A stretch of 64,000 nt of DNA from KBS-96 sp963722585 (GTDB lineage Bacteria > Acidobacteriota > Terriglobia > Bryobacterales > Bryobacteraceae): positions 1 through 64,000 of the forward strand of contig CAVRNU010000017.1 in assembly GCA_963722585.1 (NCBI GenBank), written 5' to 3'. Shown one piece after another: positions 1-8,998 of the stretch. The notes under the pieces are model-generated. The model had not been told where the DNA came from. It ran no database searches and worked only from the letters and a program-made list of their open reading frames with translations. Both the position numbers and the translations under genes were made by a program. The stretch's first letter is position 1. Each line of letters opens with the position of its first letter.

Positions 1-268
1 CGTGAACGCGATCCTGAATCGTGTCCCGCGCCGTCAGCAGCAGGATGGGAACGTGCAGGCCCTGCTGCCGCAGCGTTGAAAGAATCTCAAACCCGTCTCG
101 CCCTGGCAGCATGACGTCCAGAATCGCAAGATCGAACGGCTGTTTGCACAGAAGATAGAACCCCTCCTCCCCCGTTCGCGCCACGGAGACGGAGTAATCA
201 TCGGCTTCCAGACCCTCCTTCAGCGCGCTCGCCAGCTTTATCTCATCTTCTACAACTAGTATCCGCAC
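1..268 (-). CDS. Response regulator, receiver domain (3' part outside window)
   Basis: Only the first 89 codons are present; the gene continues past the left edge. The product starts VRILVVEDE, with the acidic pair for Mg2+ binding, and carries the phospho-acceptor Asp in AILDVMLPG and the conserved Thr in LLLTARD. This is a CheY-like receiver, and the LVVEDE/LDVMLPG style is typical of OmpR/PhoB-family regulators, but the output domain cannot be seen. The GTG at 268 is the start that gives the standard receiver N-terminus. It is divergent from the efflux operon at 424-7045, which suggests that it controls that operon; a partner histidine kinase would be expected outside the window. Confidence 0.9.
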   Translation of the reverse strand, partial: MRILVVEDEIKLASALKEGLEADDYSVSVARTGEEGFYLLCKQPFDLAILDVMLPGRDGFEILSTLRQQGLHVPILLLTARDTIQDRVH

Positions 269-333
269 TCGCCTATTCTCTTTATACGAGGCGCTGCATT
301 TCCACTGCTACTGAAGACTTTCTGAATTTCTTG

Positions 334-353
334 TTCAGGAAAAGTTCAGGAAA
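334..353. promoter_or_regulatory. Tandem TTCAGGAAA repeat, candidate response-regulator site
   Basis: TTCAGGAAA occurs twice, at 334-342 and 345-353, with starts 11 bp apart, in the 155-bp gap between the divergent response regulator and the efflux operon. OmpR/PhoB-family dimers bind head-to-tail repeats with about 11-bp periodicity, so this is a plausible operator for the neighbouring regulator. No clear -35/-10 pair was identified. Function is inferred. Confidence 0.45.
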
Positions 354-423
354 TCTTAAGTGGTGCCCCGCCGGTCCGTTCCCAACAATGGTTGTAGAGA
401 ACAATTACGCTTCCCGCACCAAC

Positions 424-1011
424 ATGATCTCGCAACGCACCCGCACGGTAGTTCTCATCCTCGGCCTGGCTCTTTCTTCGGCCGGGCTCTATGCAAAAAA
501 TAAGCATCCGAAGCCGGAATCGCCAGCGCAAGACCACATTCAAGTAGTCGCACACATTCCCGTTACCGGAGGCGCCATCGTGCGCTTCCTCACCACCCAA
601 CATTACCGCCGCAATTATCTGTATGCTGAACACGAATCCGGAAAAACGGTCACGCTGATTGATATCACGAATATCAGCCGGCCCGCCGTGCTTGCGGAGA
701 TGAGCGATCCAACCGGCCTGTCGGATGGCCTGGTTGCGGTTACTGGGAATGCCGTTTTGGTTGCCACGGCAAACCATCAGACCGAAGAAGCCTCTCCTTC
801 GCCCCAAACGTTCCGGATATTGAGCTTCGCGAATCCGCTCCATCCTACGGTTCAGCAGGAGTTCCACGGCGTCACCGCAACTGCCCGCGACGACCAGCGC
901 GGCCTGATCTTCCTGGCCAATTCTGACGGCATTTGGATACTTCAGCAGCAATTTGCGATGGACCCGGAATTTGAAAAAGAATGGGAGCACATGATGCTCG
1001 ACGCGCGTTAG
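424..1011 (+). CDS. Secreted LVIVD/beta-propeller-like protein of unknown function
   Basis: A 195-residue protein with a clear Sec signal peptide (basic ISQRTRT, hydrophobic VVLILGLALSSAGL, cleavage near YA-K). The mature part contains strands such as YLYAEHESGKTVTLIDITN, DGLVAVTGNAVLVAT and GLIFLANSDGIWIL, the pattern of LVIVD-type propeller repeats in surface proteins. It is too short for a full propeller. An in-frame TTG at 331 would add 31 residues ahead of the signal peptide, so the ATG at 424 is preferred. It is the first gene after the response-regulator intergenic region and precedes DUF190 and the efflux genes by 18 bp. It may be a periplasmic accessory or sensor; no function is assigned. 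Confidence 0.75.
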   Translation: MISQRTRTVVLILGLALSSAGLYAKNKHPKPESPAQDHIQVVAHIPVTGGAIVRFLTTQHYRRNYLYAEHESGKTVTLIDITNISRPAVLAEMSDPTGLSDGLVAVTGNAVLVATANHQTEEASPSPQTFRILSFANPLHPTVQQEFHGVTATARDDQRGLIFLANSDGIWILQQQFAMDPEFEKEWEHMMLDAR

Positions 1012-1029
1012 CGGCTCGCAATCCGAATC

Positions 1030-1377
1030 ATGTTGACTCGCGGTCCGGCCAAGAAAGTCACCATACATCTGAACGAAGACACGAGCTCCGGCGAAAGCTT
1101 CACCTATGAGCGAGTGTTTTCCTTTCTCCTCAGCCAGGGTGTCTCCGGAGCCACCCTTACGCGGCCGGAACAGGGATTCGGCGCGCACCATCAGCGGCAT
1201 TCGAGAGAAGGGCACGGCGCGCAGAACAGGCATTTGCCCGTGCGAATCGAATTTGTCGAGTCTCCGAAGACGGTAGAGGCCATCCTGCCTCCGCTGTGTG
1301 AACTGATAAAAGACGGTCTCATTGACGTGCACGACACGACCATCGTAAAACTTGCCACCGAGGAGACGGTTCTCTAG
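1030..1377 (+). CDS. DUF190 (PII-like) protein
   Basis: A 115-residue protein matching the DUF190 family along its whole length: KVTIHLNEDTSSG, YERVFSFLLSQGVSGATL, a His-rich stretch (FGAHHQRHSREGHG), PVRIEFVES, and the terminal GLIDVHDTTIVK. DUF190 proteins have a ferredoxin-like PII fold and usually accompany ion channels or transporters such as CrcB or MgtC-type proteins, probably as small-molecule-binding trimers. Here it lies directly upstream of a TolC/RND operon, with the tolC-like gene starting one base after its stop. That setting suggests regulation of the pump or of an ion flux, but no ligand can be read from the sequence. Confidence 0.9.
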   Translation: MLTRGPAKKVTIHLNEDTSSGESFTYERVFSFLLSQGVSGATLTRPEQGFGAHHQRHSREGHGAQNRHLPVRIEFVESPKTVEAILPPLCELIKDGLIDVHDTTIVKLATEETVL

Positions 1378-1378
1378 C

Positions 1379-2674
1379 TTGCGCGTAGCGGCAATGTGCA
1401 TTTTGCTAGCAATCTCCGCGGCAGGCTTACAGATACCCGCCTTCGGGCAAGCTACCACGCCACTCACCCTCGCGCAGGCCGAAGAACTCGCCCTCAAGAA
1501 CCATCCGCGAATCGGCTCCGCGACTCTGAATGCTGAAGCCGCCGGCAAGGTGGTGAACGAAACGCGTTCCGCCTATTTCCCGACTATGGCTGCAAACCTG
1601 ACCGGGGCGGATGCGATCGAAGGCACCGCGGTTGCGGCGGGCGCTCTCACCACGTCGAGCTTATCCACGCGCGTTACATCCGGCATGAGCTTGCTCCAAA
1701 TGGTGACCGACTTCGGCCGTACCTCGCATCTCGTCCGTGACGCCCGCTTCCACGTCGAGGCGGCAAACGACAACCTTTCCATAATCCGCGCCGAAATTCT
1801 ATTAGACGTCCAGGTCGCATATTTCTCGGTTTTGGGCAGTGAAGCCGTTCGCAGAGCCGCCCAAGCCGCACTCGACAACCGTAGGCTTACTTTGCGGCAG
1901 GTCACCGCTCTCGCGCAGAGCTCGCTCAAGTCTACGCTCGATGTCAGTTTCGCCGACGTGCTGGTTTCGGAAGCTGAGCTTGCGCTCTATCAGGCTGAAA
2001 ACAACGTCGACCAGAGTCGGGCGCATCTCGCGGCAGCCCTAGGCTTTGAGCATACGCAGCGGTTCACGCTTGTTGACGAGCCACTTCCCGCTGCTCTCAA
2101 TCCGGACGTGCAGGCGCTGGTCGCACAAGCATTGCGCGACCGGCCAGATCTGAATGCTACTCGGCGCAATGGCGATGCTGCCGCCGAATTCGCCAAAGCC
2201 GAAAAGAAGTTAAGCTATCCCACCATCAATGTCATGGGTGCGGCGGGAGCTATTCCCGAACACGATCCCACGCTCGCACACGACAATTATGGAGCCGCCG
2301 GTGTGAATATCAATATCCCCGTTTTCAACGGCGGATTGTTCTCCGCGCGGCGCGAGGAAGCCGCGCTTCGCGCTCAAGCCGCCAACAAGGACACGCAGGA
2401 TCTCTCTGTCCAGGTCTCACGCGAAGTCCAGGATGCCTGGTTGCAAGCGAACAACACGTTTCGCAGCTTGAGCGTCACTGCCCAACTGGTCGCGCAGGCT
2501 AATAAAGCTCTACATCTCGCCCAGGCGCGTTACAATGCCGGTCTCGGAAGTATTGTCGAGCTGAATCAAGCGCAATTGGCGCAGACCTCTGCGGAAATTA
2601 ACGCGGCCTCCGCCAAGTACGACTATCTGTCCGCTCGTGCGGCCCTCGATTACGCCACAGGTGTTCTTCGGTGA
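1379..2674 (+). CDS. TolC-family outer membrane efflux protein
   Basis: An outer-membrane channel subunit of a tripartite efflux pump. The product has a signal peptide (CILLAISAAGLQIPAFGQ) and the duplicated OEP architecture: LTLAQAEELALKNHPRI near the start, a second repeat beginning around EALRDRPDLNATRR, long alanine/glutamine-rich helices, and the typical C-terminal ARYNAGLGSIVELNQAQ and YLSARAALDYATG. About 431 residues is normal. A TTG at 1379 is chosen because GAGGAG (1360-1365) lies upstream and the start then follows the DUF190 stop; TTG 1352 and ATG 1394 are alternatives. The 3' end overlaps the adaptor gene by 4 bp (GTGA), so it is co-translated with it. Confidence 0.92.
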   Translation: MRVAAMCILLAISAAGLQIPAFGQATTPLTLAQAEELALKNHPRIGSATLNAEAAGKVVNETRSAYFPTMAANLTGADAIEGTAVAAGALTTSSLSTRVTSGMSLLQMVTDFGRTSHLVRDARFHVEAANDNLSIIRAEILLDVQVAYFSVLGSEAVRRAAQAALDNRRLTLRQVTALAQSSLKSTLDVSFADVLVSEAELALYQAENNVDQSRAHLAAALGFEHTQRFTLVDEPLPAALNPDVQALVAQALRDRPDLNATRRNGDAAAEFAKAEKKLSYPTINVMGAAGAIPEHDPTLAHDNYGAAGVNINIPVFNGGLFSARREEAALRAQAANKDTQDLSVQVSREVQDAWLQANNTFRSLSVTAQLVAQANKALHLAQARYNAGLGSIVELNQAQLAQTSAEINAASAKYDYLSARAALDYATGVLR

Positions 2675-3924
2675 TCGAATTCCGCCATAGCCTCGTCGCA
2701 ATGGCGACGCTTGCTCTCGCACTCTTGCCGGTGTTTCTGCTTATCTCATGCGCCAGTAATGAGGCCGGAGGCGCTAATGGCCCGGAGCCCGTATCCGTTC
2801 CCATCGTCCCAGTCGCAAAAGCGCAGCGCGGAAATGTATCTGACGATCTCACCGTCACCGCGGAATTCATTCCCTACCAGGAGATCGACGTGATGGCCAA
2901 AGTTGCGGGCTACATCCGCGTCATCAACGTAGATATAGGAGACCGCGTACAAACCGGCCAGGTACTCGCCGAACTGGAAATTCCCGAGATGCAGGATGAC
3001 ATGGCACGAGCCGCGGCTGCGGTCGAGGCATCGGATGCGGATATTATTACCGCGCGCGACGACTTGAATTGCGCCAAATCGGCTCACGATATGGCCCATT
3101 TGTCCTATACGCGCGTGCTCGACGTAGCGAACAAAGAGCCCGGCCTCGTTCCCCAGCAGGAAGTCGACGAAGTCCATTCAAAGGACCTCGTTGCCGAAGC
3201 CGAAGTTTCCGCGGCTCAATCCACTTTGCAAGCCGCTGAGCGTAAGGCGACCATGGCGAAAGCCGATCAGTCGCGCTTCCGCACCCTTCAGAAATACACC
3301 GTCATCACCGCTCCGTTCACGGGAGTAGTAACGAAGCGCTACGCCAACACCGGGTCCATGATTCAGGCCGGAACGGCTTCGCAAACGCAGGCGATGCCTG
3401 TCATCCGGCTCTCGCAGAACAATTTGCTTCGCCTCATTCTGCCGGTACCCGAATCCGCCGTTCCTAGCATTCATGTCGGCGAAACGGTAGACGTCACCGT
3501 CTCTGCGCTGCACCGCTCCTTCCCCGGACATGTCACACGGTTCGCGGATGAAGTTCAGAAAACAACGCGAACCATGGACACGGAAGTGGACGTCCCCAAT
3601 CCCGGCCTGATTCTCGTTCCTGGCATGTACGCGGATGTAAGGCTGTGCCTTAGCCAACGCAGCAATGCTCTGACGGTACCGCTTGATGCTATCGACGATG
3701 CTACCGGATCGCCCAAGGTGTTTGCGGTCCGCGACTCTATCATCCGCGTTCTTCCTGTCACAACCGGCATAGTTACACCTCAGCGGCAAGAGATTCGTTC
3801 CGGTATTCGCGACGATGAGCTCGTCATCACGGGCCGTCATGCGGGACTTCGCGACGGAGAACGCGTCCAGCCTCGACTGACCGGCGACCAAGAAACCGCG
3901 CCGAATCCGTCGAAAGGAGGGTAA
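2671..3924 (+). CDS. RND efflux periplasmic adaptor lipoprotein (HlyD/MFP family)
   Basis: A membrane fusion protein that joins the inner-membrane RND pump to TolC. The N-terminus has a hydrophobic segment ending in a lipobox (LLISC, Cys near residue 27), so it is a lipoprotein. It then shows the lipoyl-like half (VMAKVAGYIRVINVDIGDRVQTGQVLAEL), a helical hairpin of roughly 90 residues, the return half (YTVITAPFTGVVTKRYANTGSMI), the beta-barrel domain (LRLILPVPESAVPSIHVGE) and a membrane-proximal domain. It starts with GTG inside the tolC-like stop and ends immediately before a strong Shine-Dalgarno sequence for the pump gene. Confidence 0.93.
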   Translation: MIEFRHSLVAMATLALALLPVFLLISCASNEAGGANGPEPVSVPIVPVAKAQRGNVSDDLTVTAEFIPYQEIDVMAKVAGYIRVINVDIGDRVQTGQVLAELEIPEMQDDMARAAAAVEASDADIITARDDLNCAKSAHDMAHLSYTRVLDVANKEPGLVPQQEVDEVHSKDLVAEAEVSAAQSTLQAAERKATMAKADQSRFRTLQKYTVITAPFTGVVTKRYANTGSMIQAGTASQTQAMPVIRLSQNNLLRLILPVPESAVPSIHVGETVDVTVSALHRSFPGHVTRFADEVQKTTRTMDTEVDVPNPGLILVPGMYADVRLCLSQRSNALTVPLDAIDDATGSPKVFAVRDSIIRVLPVTTGIVTPQRQEIRSGIRDDELVITGRHAGLRDGERVQPRLTGDQETAPNPSKGG

Positions 3925-3925
3925 C

Positions 3926-6900
3926 CTGTCCCGATTCGCCATCAAAACTCCGTATCTGATTGTCGTCGTTTGCCTGATTATCGTTCTGGTCGGCGGCGTG
4001 AGCATTCTGCGCATGCCCGTAGACATGTTCCCTACCATGAACATTCCAGTTGTAGTCGTTGCAACGTTCTATTCGGGAATGCCGCCCGAACAGATTGAAG
4101 GCAACATCACGTTTCACTTGGAACGGATGTTTACACTCGCTAGCGGTATCGAACACATCGAATCCCGTTCTCTGCCCGGTGTCAGCGTCATTCGCGTTTA
4201 CTTCCAGCCCGGCAGCAACGCCGATTCCGCCGCTTCCACCATCGCCAATCTCGCCATGGCCGACATGCGCGACTTGCCTCCAGGCACGCTTCCGCCCATC
4301 GTTCTGAAATCCGACGCGTCCAGCCTTCCCGTCTGCCTCGTCACGTTTAAGGATGAAGATTTGAATGAGACCGCTCTCAAAGACCTCGCGCAGAATTTCG
4401 TCCGCAATCAGCTCGCAAGTGTTCCTGGAGCCTCCGTCCCGCAGCCGTTCGGTGGCAGATGGCGCCAAATTCAGTTCTATGTCGACCCATACAAGTTGGA
4501 AGCCCGTCAGCTCAGCCTCATGGATGTGGTGCGCGCCGTCAATGAATCGAATGTAGTGCTTCCCGCCGGAGACGTCCAGATCGGCAATTTGGATTACGCC
4601 ATCTACGCCAATAGCCAGGTCAACCTGAAGACGATGAACCAAACGCCCATCAAGATCGTCGGCCAGTCGCCTGTCGACATCTCGGATGTGGGCCAGGCCA
4701 AAGATGCGTATTCGCTGCAATATAACGTAGTGCGCGTCGATGGGCAACGCTCGGTCTATCTTCCCATTCTTAAGCAAGGTGGCGATTCAAACACCATTGC
4801 CGTCGTAAATGGTGTGCGAGACACACTGAAGCATTTGTTCGACGTGCCGGCATCACTCGCCAGAACTGTCGTGTTCGATCAGTCTCAGTTCGTCAAGACC
4901 GCGATTATCACGCTGCTGCATGAAGGCGGTATCGGCTTGTTTCTCACGTGTTTGATGATCCTGATCTTTCTCGGCAGCATGCGCGCCACCGTCGCAGTCT
5001 TCTTCTCCATTCCACTTTCGGTTCTGGCGACCTTCATCGCTCTCGAACTGGGCGGAAGCTCCATTAACAGCATGGTGCTCGGCGGTTTGGCGCTGGCCTT
5101 ATCACGCCTCATCGACAATTCGGTGGTTGTGCTCGAAAATGTCTATCGTCATCTCGAGCTCGGCGAGCCCGCAGTCGTCGCGGCGGAAAATGGCGGACGC
5201 GAAGTAGCCCTCCCTGTGCTTGCCGCAACTCTCACCACTATCGTAGTTTTCTTCCCCGTAACGCTGCTCTACGGAGTCAGTAAGTTTCTGTTCTCGGCGC
5301 TAGCTCTCGCCGTCGTCGTGTCCCTGGTTGCGTCCTATTTTGTCGCCATGACCGTGGTCCCGCTGTTTTGTGCGTCCTTCATCAAACACGCCTCTGTACA
5401 CAGAACGACGGATGCTCCGACTTTCGGCGCCCGGTTCAATGCCTGGTTTTCCGGCCGCTTCGAAGCGTTGCTGATGCGCTACGAGAAGTTCGTCGCCAGA
5501 GTCATGGCCTGGCCCGTCGCCGCGCTTTGGATTTTCTTTGCTCTCTTCGGAGCCAGTCTGCTGCTGTTCCCATTCCTTGGCATCTCTTTTTTCCCTCGAA
5601 CCGACGCGGGCCAGTTCGTCATCAACGTCAAAGCTCCGTCTGGAACCCGGCTCGTCGATACGGAAAAAGAAGTCGCCAGGCTCGAACAACTCATCCGCGA
5701 TACCGTCAACCCTCATGACATGGGCATGATCGTCTCCAATATCGGCGTCGATCCCGGCTTCTCCGCCGTCTACACCTCCAATTCAGCCATGCACACCGCA
5801 TTCGTGCAGGCCAGCCTGAAGCCGGGCCACACAATCGGAAGTTATGAATACATTGCGCGCGTGAAACAACGTATGGAGCAAGAAATGCCGGAACTCACCG
5901 GATTCTTCTCCTCCGGCAGCTTGGTCGATTCGGTCGTGAATATGGGCATGCCGGCTCCCATTGACCTCCAAATCTCCGGTATGGACTTGCACGACGACTT
6001 CCGCACCGCGCTCGACATCGCAGAACGCATTCGCCGCATGCCGAACGTCGCCGATGTCTATATCCCCCAAGATCTCGATTATCCGGCGCTGCGGCTCGAT
6101 ATTGACCGCACGCGCGCCGGCGAATTAGGTCTTTCTGAGAAGGAAGTGATGTCGAACGTTATTACTGCGCTCACCTCCAACCAGATGATTGCGCCGAGCA
6201 TCTGGAGCGATCCGCGAAACGGCAACAATTATTACCTCACGGTCCAGTACCCCGAACAGCAGATCCAGACTGTCAACGATCTCCGCTCAATCCCTTTGCA
6301 TGGCGCCGGCATAACGCAGCCGACGCGTCTCGACATGGTAAGTTCGATTACACCGTTCCTCGCGCCGACTGAAGTAGACCATTATCAGATCCGCCGCAGG
6401 ATCGACGTCTATGTTCGCCCAACGACCGAAGATCTCGGCACGCTCGCGAAAACGATTCAGCTTATGCTCGGTCGCATCCACCCTCCGGCCAATGTAGACG
6501 TAGCGATGAGAGGTACGGTGGAGGCCATGAATGCGTCGTTCAGGAGCTTCGCCTTAGGCCTCGCTCTATCGGTACTCTTGCTCTATCTCATCCTGGTGGC
6601 GCAGTTCCGCTCGTTTATCGACCCGTTCATCATCCTGCTGGCCCTTCCCCCGGCCATCTCTGGCGTAATCTTGACGTTATTGCTAACCGGTACCACCTTA
6701 AACATCATGTCGCTGATGGGCGTTGTTATGCTCGCCGGTATTGCCATGTCGAACAGCATCCTGATTGTCGAGTTCGCCCATCGTCTTCTTGAAGAAGGTT
6801 TAGAGGTCCGCCAAGCAGTCGTCGCTGCCTGCCGGGTGCGCCTTCGTCCGGTTCTCATGACTTCGTTAGCCACCATCATCGGATTATTGCCGATGGCTCT

Positions 6901-7045
6901 AAAGATGGGGGAGGGAAGCGAGTCATACGCGCCTCTTGCACGCGCCTTGATCGGCGGCCTCGGGCTTTCTGTCATCCTGACGGTATTGATCGTTCCCGCG
7001 GGATTCTACGTGGCCTACCGCAACCGCCGCGTCGAATCCGTGTGA
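3926..7045 (+). CDS. RND efflux transporter permease (HAE1-like), CTG start
   Basis: The inner-membrane pump of the tripartite system, 1039 residues, with the two-fold RND layout: TM1, porter loop, TM2-6, hinge, TM7, second porter loop, TM8-12. The usual N-terminus (SRFAIKTPYLIVVVCLI) is read only if translation starts at CTG 3926, five bases after AAAGGAGG (3913-3920); the first ATG/GTG alternative, GTG 3998, would cut TM1. The proton-relay positions are unusual: TM4 has LIDNSVVV (Asp397-Asn398) where AcrB has two aspartates, and TM10 has MSNSILIVEF (Ser942) where AcrB has Lys940. The substrate is unknown. This gene closes the operon begun at 424. Confidence 0.92.
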   Translation: MSRFAIKTPYLIVVVCLIIVLVGGVSILRMPVDMFPTMNIPVVVVATFYSGMPPEQIEGNITFHLERMFTLASGIEHIESRSLPGVSVIRVYFQPGSNADSAASTIANLAMADMRDLPPGTLPPIVLKSDASSLPVCLVTFKDEDLNETALKDLAQNFVRNQLASVPGASVPQPFGGRWRQIQFYVDPYKLEARQLSLMDVVRAVNESNVVLPAGDVQIGNLDYAIYANSQVNLKTMNQTPIKIVGQSPVDISDVGQAKDAYSLQYNVVRVDGQRSVYLPILKQGGDSNTIAVVNGVRDTLKHLFDVPASLARTVVFDQSQFVKTAIITLLHEGGIGLFLTCLMILIFLGSMRATVAVFFSIPLSVLATFIALELGGSSINSMVLGGLALALSRLIDNSVVVLENVYRHLELGEPAVVAAENGGREVALPVLAATLTTIVVFFPVTLLYGVSKFLFSALALAVVVSLVASYFVAMTVVPLFCASFIKHASVHRTTDAPTFGARFNAWFSGRFEALLMRYEKFVARVMAWPVAALWIFFALFGASLLLFPFLGISFFPRTDAGQFVINVKAPSGTRLVDTEKEVARLEQLIRDTVNPHDMGMIVSNIGVDPGFSAVYTSNSAMHTAFVQASLKPGHTIGSYEYIARVKQRMEQEMPELTGFFSSGSLVDSVVNMGMPAPIDLQISGMDLHDDFRTALDIAERIRRMPNVADVYIPQDLDYPALRLDIDRTRAGELGLSEKEVMSNVITALTSNQMIAPSIWSDPRNGNNYYLTVQYPEQQIQTVNDLRSIPLHGAGITQPTRLDMVSSITPFLAPTEVDHYQIRRRIDVYVRPTTEDLGTLAKTIQLMLGRIHPPANVDVAMRGTVEAMNASFRSFALGLALSVLLLYLILVAQFRSFIDPFIILLALPPAISGVILTLLLTGTTLNIMSLMGVVMLAGIAMSNSILIVEFAHRLLEEGLEVRQAVVAACRVRLRPVLMTSLATIIGLLPMALKMGEGSESYAPLARALIGGLGLSVILTVLIVPAGFYVAYRNRRVESV

Positions 7046-7135
7046 GACCAATTGCCTCAAACTGCATGATAGGTCGAAGCGACGTTTTCTCCCATTGACA
7101 TATCGATCAAGCTCGCCATCGCCATAGGGATCGGC

Positions 7136-8323
7136 ATGCTTGTCGGTCTCGAACGCGAGTGGTCCCAAAAAGACCTGGGGACTCGAACGTTTACGATCGT
7201 GGCAATGGCGGGCGCTCTCAGTGTCCTCGCTGCGCCTGCGATCGCCTATATTACTTTTGCCGGCGTCCTGTCGATCTTGATATTGACCGGCCTGCGCAGT
7301 TTGCGCGAGGGCAAAGCGATCGAAACGACAACGGCGGCCGCCATCATCGTCACCTTCATCTTAGGAGTCCTCACCGGGCAAGGCCATCACTACACTCCAG
7401 TCGCCGCAGCCATCTTGATGACGATGCTGTTGTCTCTCAAACCCGCGATCACACATTTCGCAGGAGGCCTGCTAGTGACCGAGGTACGAGGTGCCGTTCT
7501 GCTCGGCCTGCTCGCGTTTGTCATCTATCCCATTCTTCCCAATCACGCGGTCGATCCCTGGAATCTCGTCAATCCTCGCGAAGCCTGGCTCACTATCGTA
7601 GTCATCGCGGCCATCGGCTTCGTGAATTATGTGCTTTTGAAACTGTACAGCGCGCGGGGGCTTTACTATTCGGCCGTTCTCGGAGGATTGGTCAACAGCA
7701 CGGCCGCGATCGCAGAACTGGCAGGACTTCTCAGAACGCAGAGCGAAAACGCCATCGCGGTGGCAATGATTATCGATCTGCTTACCATCGTCGCGATGTT
7801 TCTGCGCAATCTGCTCATTCTCGCCATCTTTGCCGGTGCAGCTGTCTGGACCGCGGCGCTACCACTCATCGTCATGTCCCTCGGTGCGGGGCTTTGCATC
7901 TGGACGCAGCGCAAACACGGGCAAAATGGCATTGGGCCGCTTCAGCTCTCCTCGCCTTTGTCGCTGTCAAAGGTGTTCAAGTTCGGCTTTATCTTCGTCG
8001 TGATCGAGATCATCGGAAGCATTGGCCAAAGATATTTCGGCCACTTCGGTTTCCTTCTGGTCAGCGTAATCGGCGGACTCGTTTCAAGCGCCAGTACTGC
8101 CGGCGCCGCCGCCACGCTAGCCATGCACAACAAAATCACAATGCAAACCGCGGGCCTCGCAACAGTCTTAACTTCCATGGCAAGCGCACTGTCGAATCTT
8201 CCCGTCCTTCACCAACAGATCCGGCAGTGGACCGTCACCCGCATGTTAATTCTGCTATCCTGCGCGATTGTCGCCGCCGGTTTCGTTACGATGCTGATTG
8301 TTGAACGGCTTTGGGCAAAGTAG
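7136..8323 (+). CDS. MgtC/SapB-like DUF4010 membrane protein
   Basis: A roughly 395-residue polytopic membrane protein. It begins with the MgtC-type signature (MLVGLEREW, then TRTFTIVAMAGAL) and continues with the DUF4010 region, including LGGLVNSTAAIAEL and a matching GGLVSSASTAGAAATLA, an internally repeated pattern. DUF4010 proteins are putative ion or Mg2+-related transporters; the role is not proven. The frame is open upstream to a stop at about 7073, and the residues before the ATG (IDISIKLAIAIGIG) complete the expected first membrane helix, so translation may start at a non-canonical codon such as ATT 7094. It lies between the efflux operon and the phosphate transport pair. Confidence 0.85.
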   Translation: MLVGLEREWSQKDLGTRTFTIVAMAGALSVLAAPAIAYITFAGVLSILILTGLRSLREGKAIETTTAAAIIVTFILGVLTGQGHHYTPVAAAILMTMLLSLKPAITHFAGGLLVTEVRGAVLLGLLAFVIYPILPNHAVDPWNLVNPREAWLTIVVIAAIGFVNYVLLKLYSARGLYYSAVLGGLVNSTAAIAELAGLLRTQSENAIAVAMIIDLLTIVAMFLRNLLILAIFAGAAVWTAALPLIVMSLGAGLCIWTQRKHGQNGIGPLQLSSPLSLSKVFKFGFIFVVIEIIGSIGQRYFGHFGFLLVSVIGGLVSSASTAGAAATLAMHNKITMQTAGLATVLTSMASALSNLPVLHQQIRQWTVTRMLILLSCAIVAAGFVTMLIVERLWAK

Positions 8324-8379
8324 CCCGCCGTAACCGATCTGTCTAACGGGATCGGCGCGTGAACAGGGAGGAAAACGAT

Positions 8380-8994
8380 TTGAATCTCTTACCGAAAGAC
8401 GAAAAATTCTTTGAGTACTTTCACCAGCAATCCCAAATCCTTTGTCAGGCATCTCATCTGTTGCTCTCGGGACTGCAGGGTGGGTACGAGGGCATGTGCC
8501 AGGTATCGCGGCGCATCGAATTCCTCGAGCGCAGCGGCGACGAGGTCACGCATAAGCTCTTCGATCGTTTGCGCGCAACTTTCATTACTCCATTCGATCC
8601 TGAGGACATTCAGGCTCTTGCAACCAAGCTCGACGACGTGCTCGATACGCTGGAGGATGCGGCCTTTCGCATCGTTGCGTATAGAATTGACCCCATCCCC
8701 GGTGCTGCCGTCGAGCTGGGAGAGATGATTGCAAATTCCTGTCGCGCGTTGGACAAGGCGTTACACGCTCTGCAGGATAAGAAATCGGTCATGGAGGATT
8801 GTATAGAGGTGAACCGGCTCGAAGATCAGGCCGACGCAGTCGAACGAACCATGCTGGCGAATCTTTTTAGTTCTGGTACCGACGCGATCCTGTTGATCAA
8901 GTTGAAGGATCTGTATGAACTTCTCGAAACTACGACCGATCGCTGTGAAGACGTCGCCGACGTAATTCAGAGCATCGCGGTAAAGAATCTTTAG
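8380..8994 (+). CDS. DUF47 / PhoU-like phosphate transport accessory protein
   Basis: A 204-residue all-helical protein of the DUF47 (YkaA/PhoU-like) family. Recognisable parts are LLPKDEKFFEYF at the N-terminus, RIEFLERSGDEVTHKLFDRL, FITPFDPEDIQALA, and the C-terminal LKDLYELLETTTDRCEDVADVI. These proteins bind metal clusters and modulate the adjacent Pit transporter. A TTG at 8380 is chosen because GGGAGG (8366-8371) precedes it by eight bases and the product then begins as the family does; a GTG at 8359 is also in frame. The PiT gene follows after 4 bp, the classic arrangement. Confidence 0.92.
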   Translation: MNLLPKDEKFFEYFHQQSQILCQASHLLLSGLQGGYEGMCQVSRRIEFLERSGDEVTHKLFDRLRATFITPFDPEDIQALATKLDDVLDTLEDAAFRIVAYRIDPIPGAAVELGEMIANSCRALDKALHALQDKKSVMEDCIEVNRLEDQADAVERTMLANLFSSGTDAILLIKLKDLYELLETTTDRCEDVADVIQSIAVKNL

Positions 8995-8998
8995 GCTC

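Noticed and set aside
346..1548. A 400-codon open frame on the minus strand
   Set aside because: It lies antisense to the LVIVD-like, DUF190 and TolC genes, has no recognisable domain, and is explained by codon bias of the real genes.
7159..8304. A 381-codon plus-strand frame overlapping the DUF4010 gene
   Set aside because: Arg/Ser/His-rich composition typical of an out-of-frame reading of a membrane protein gene.
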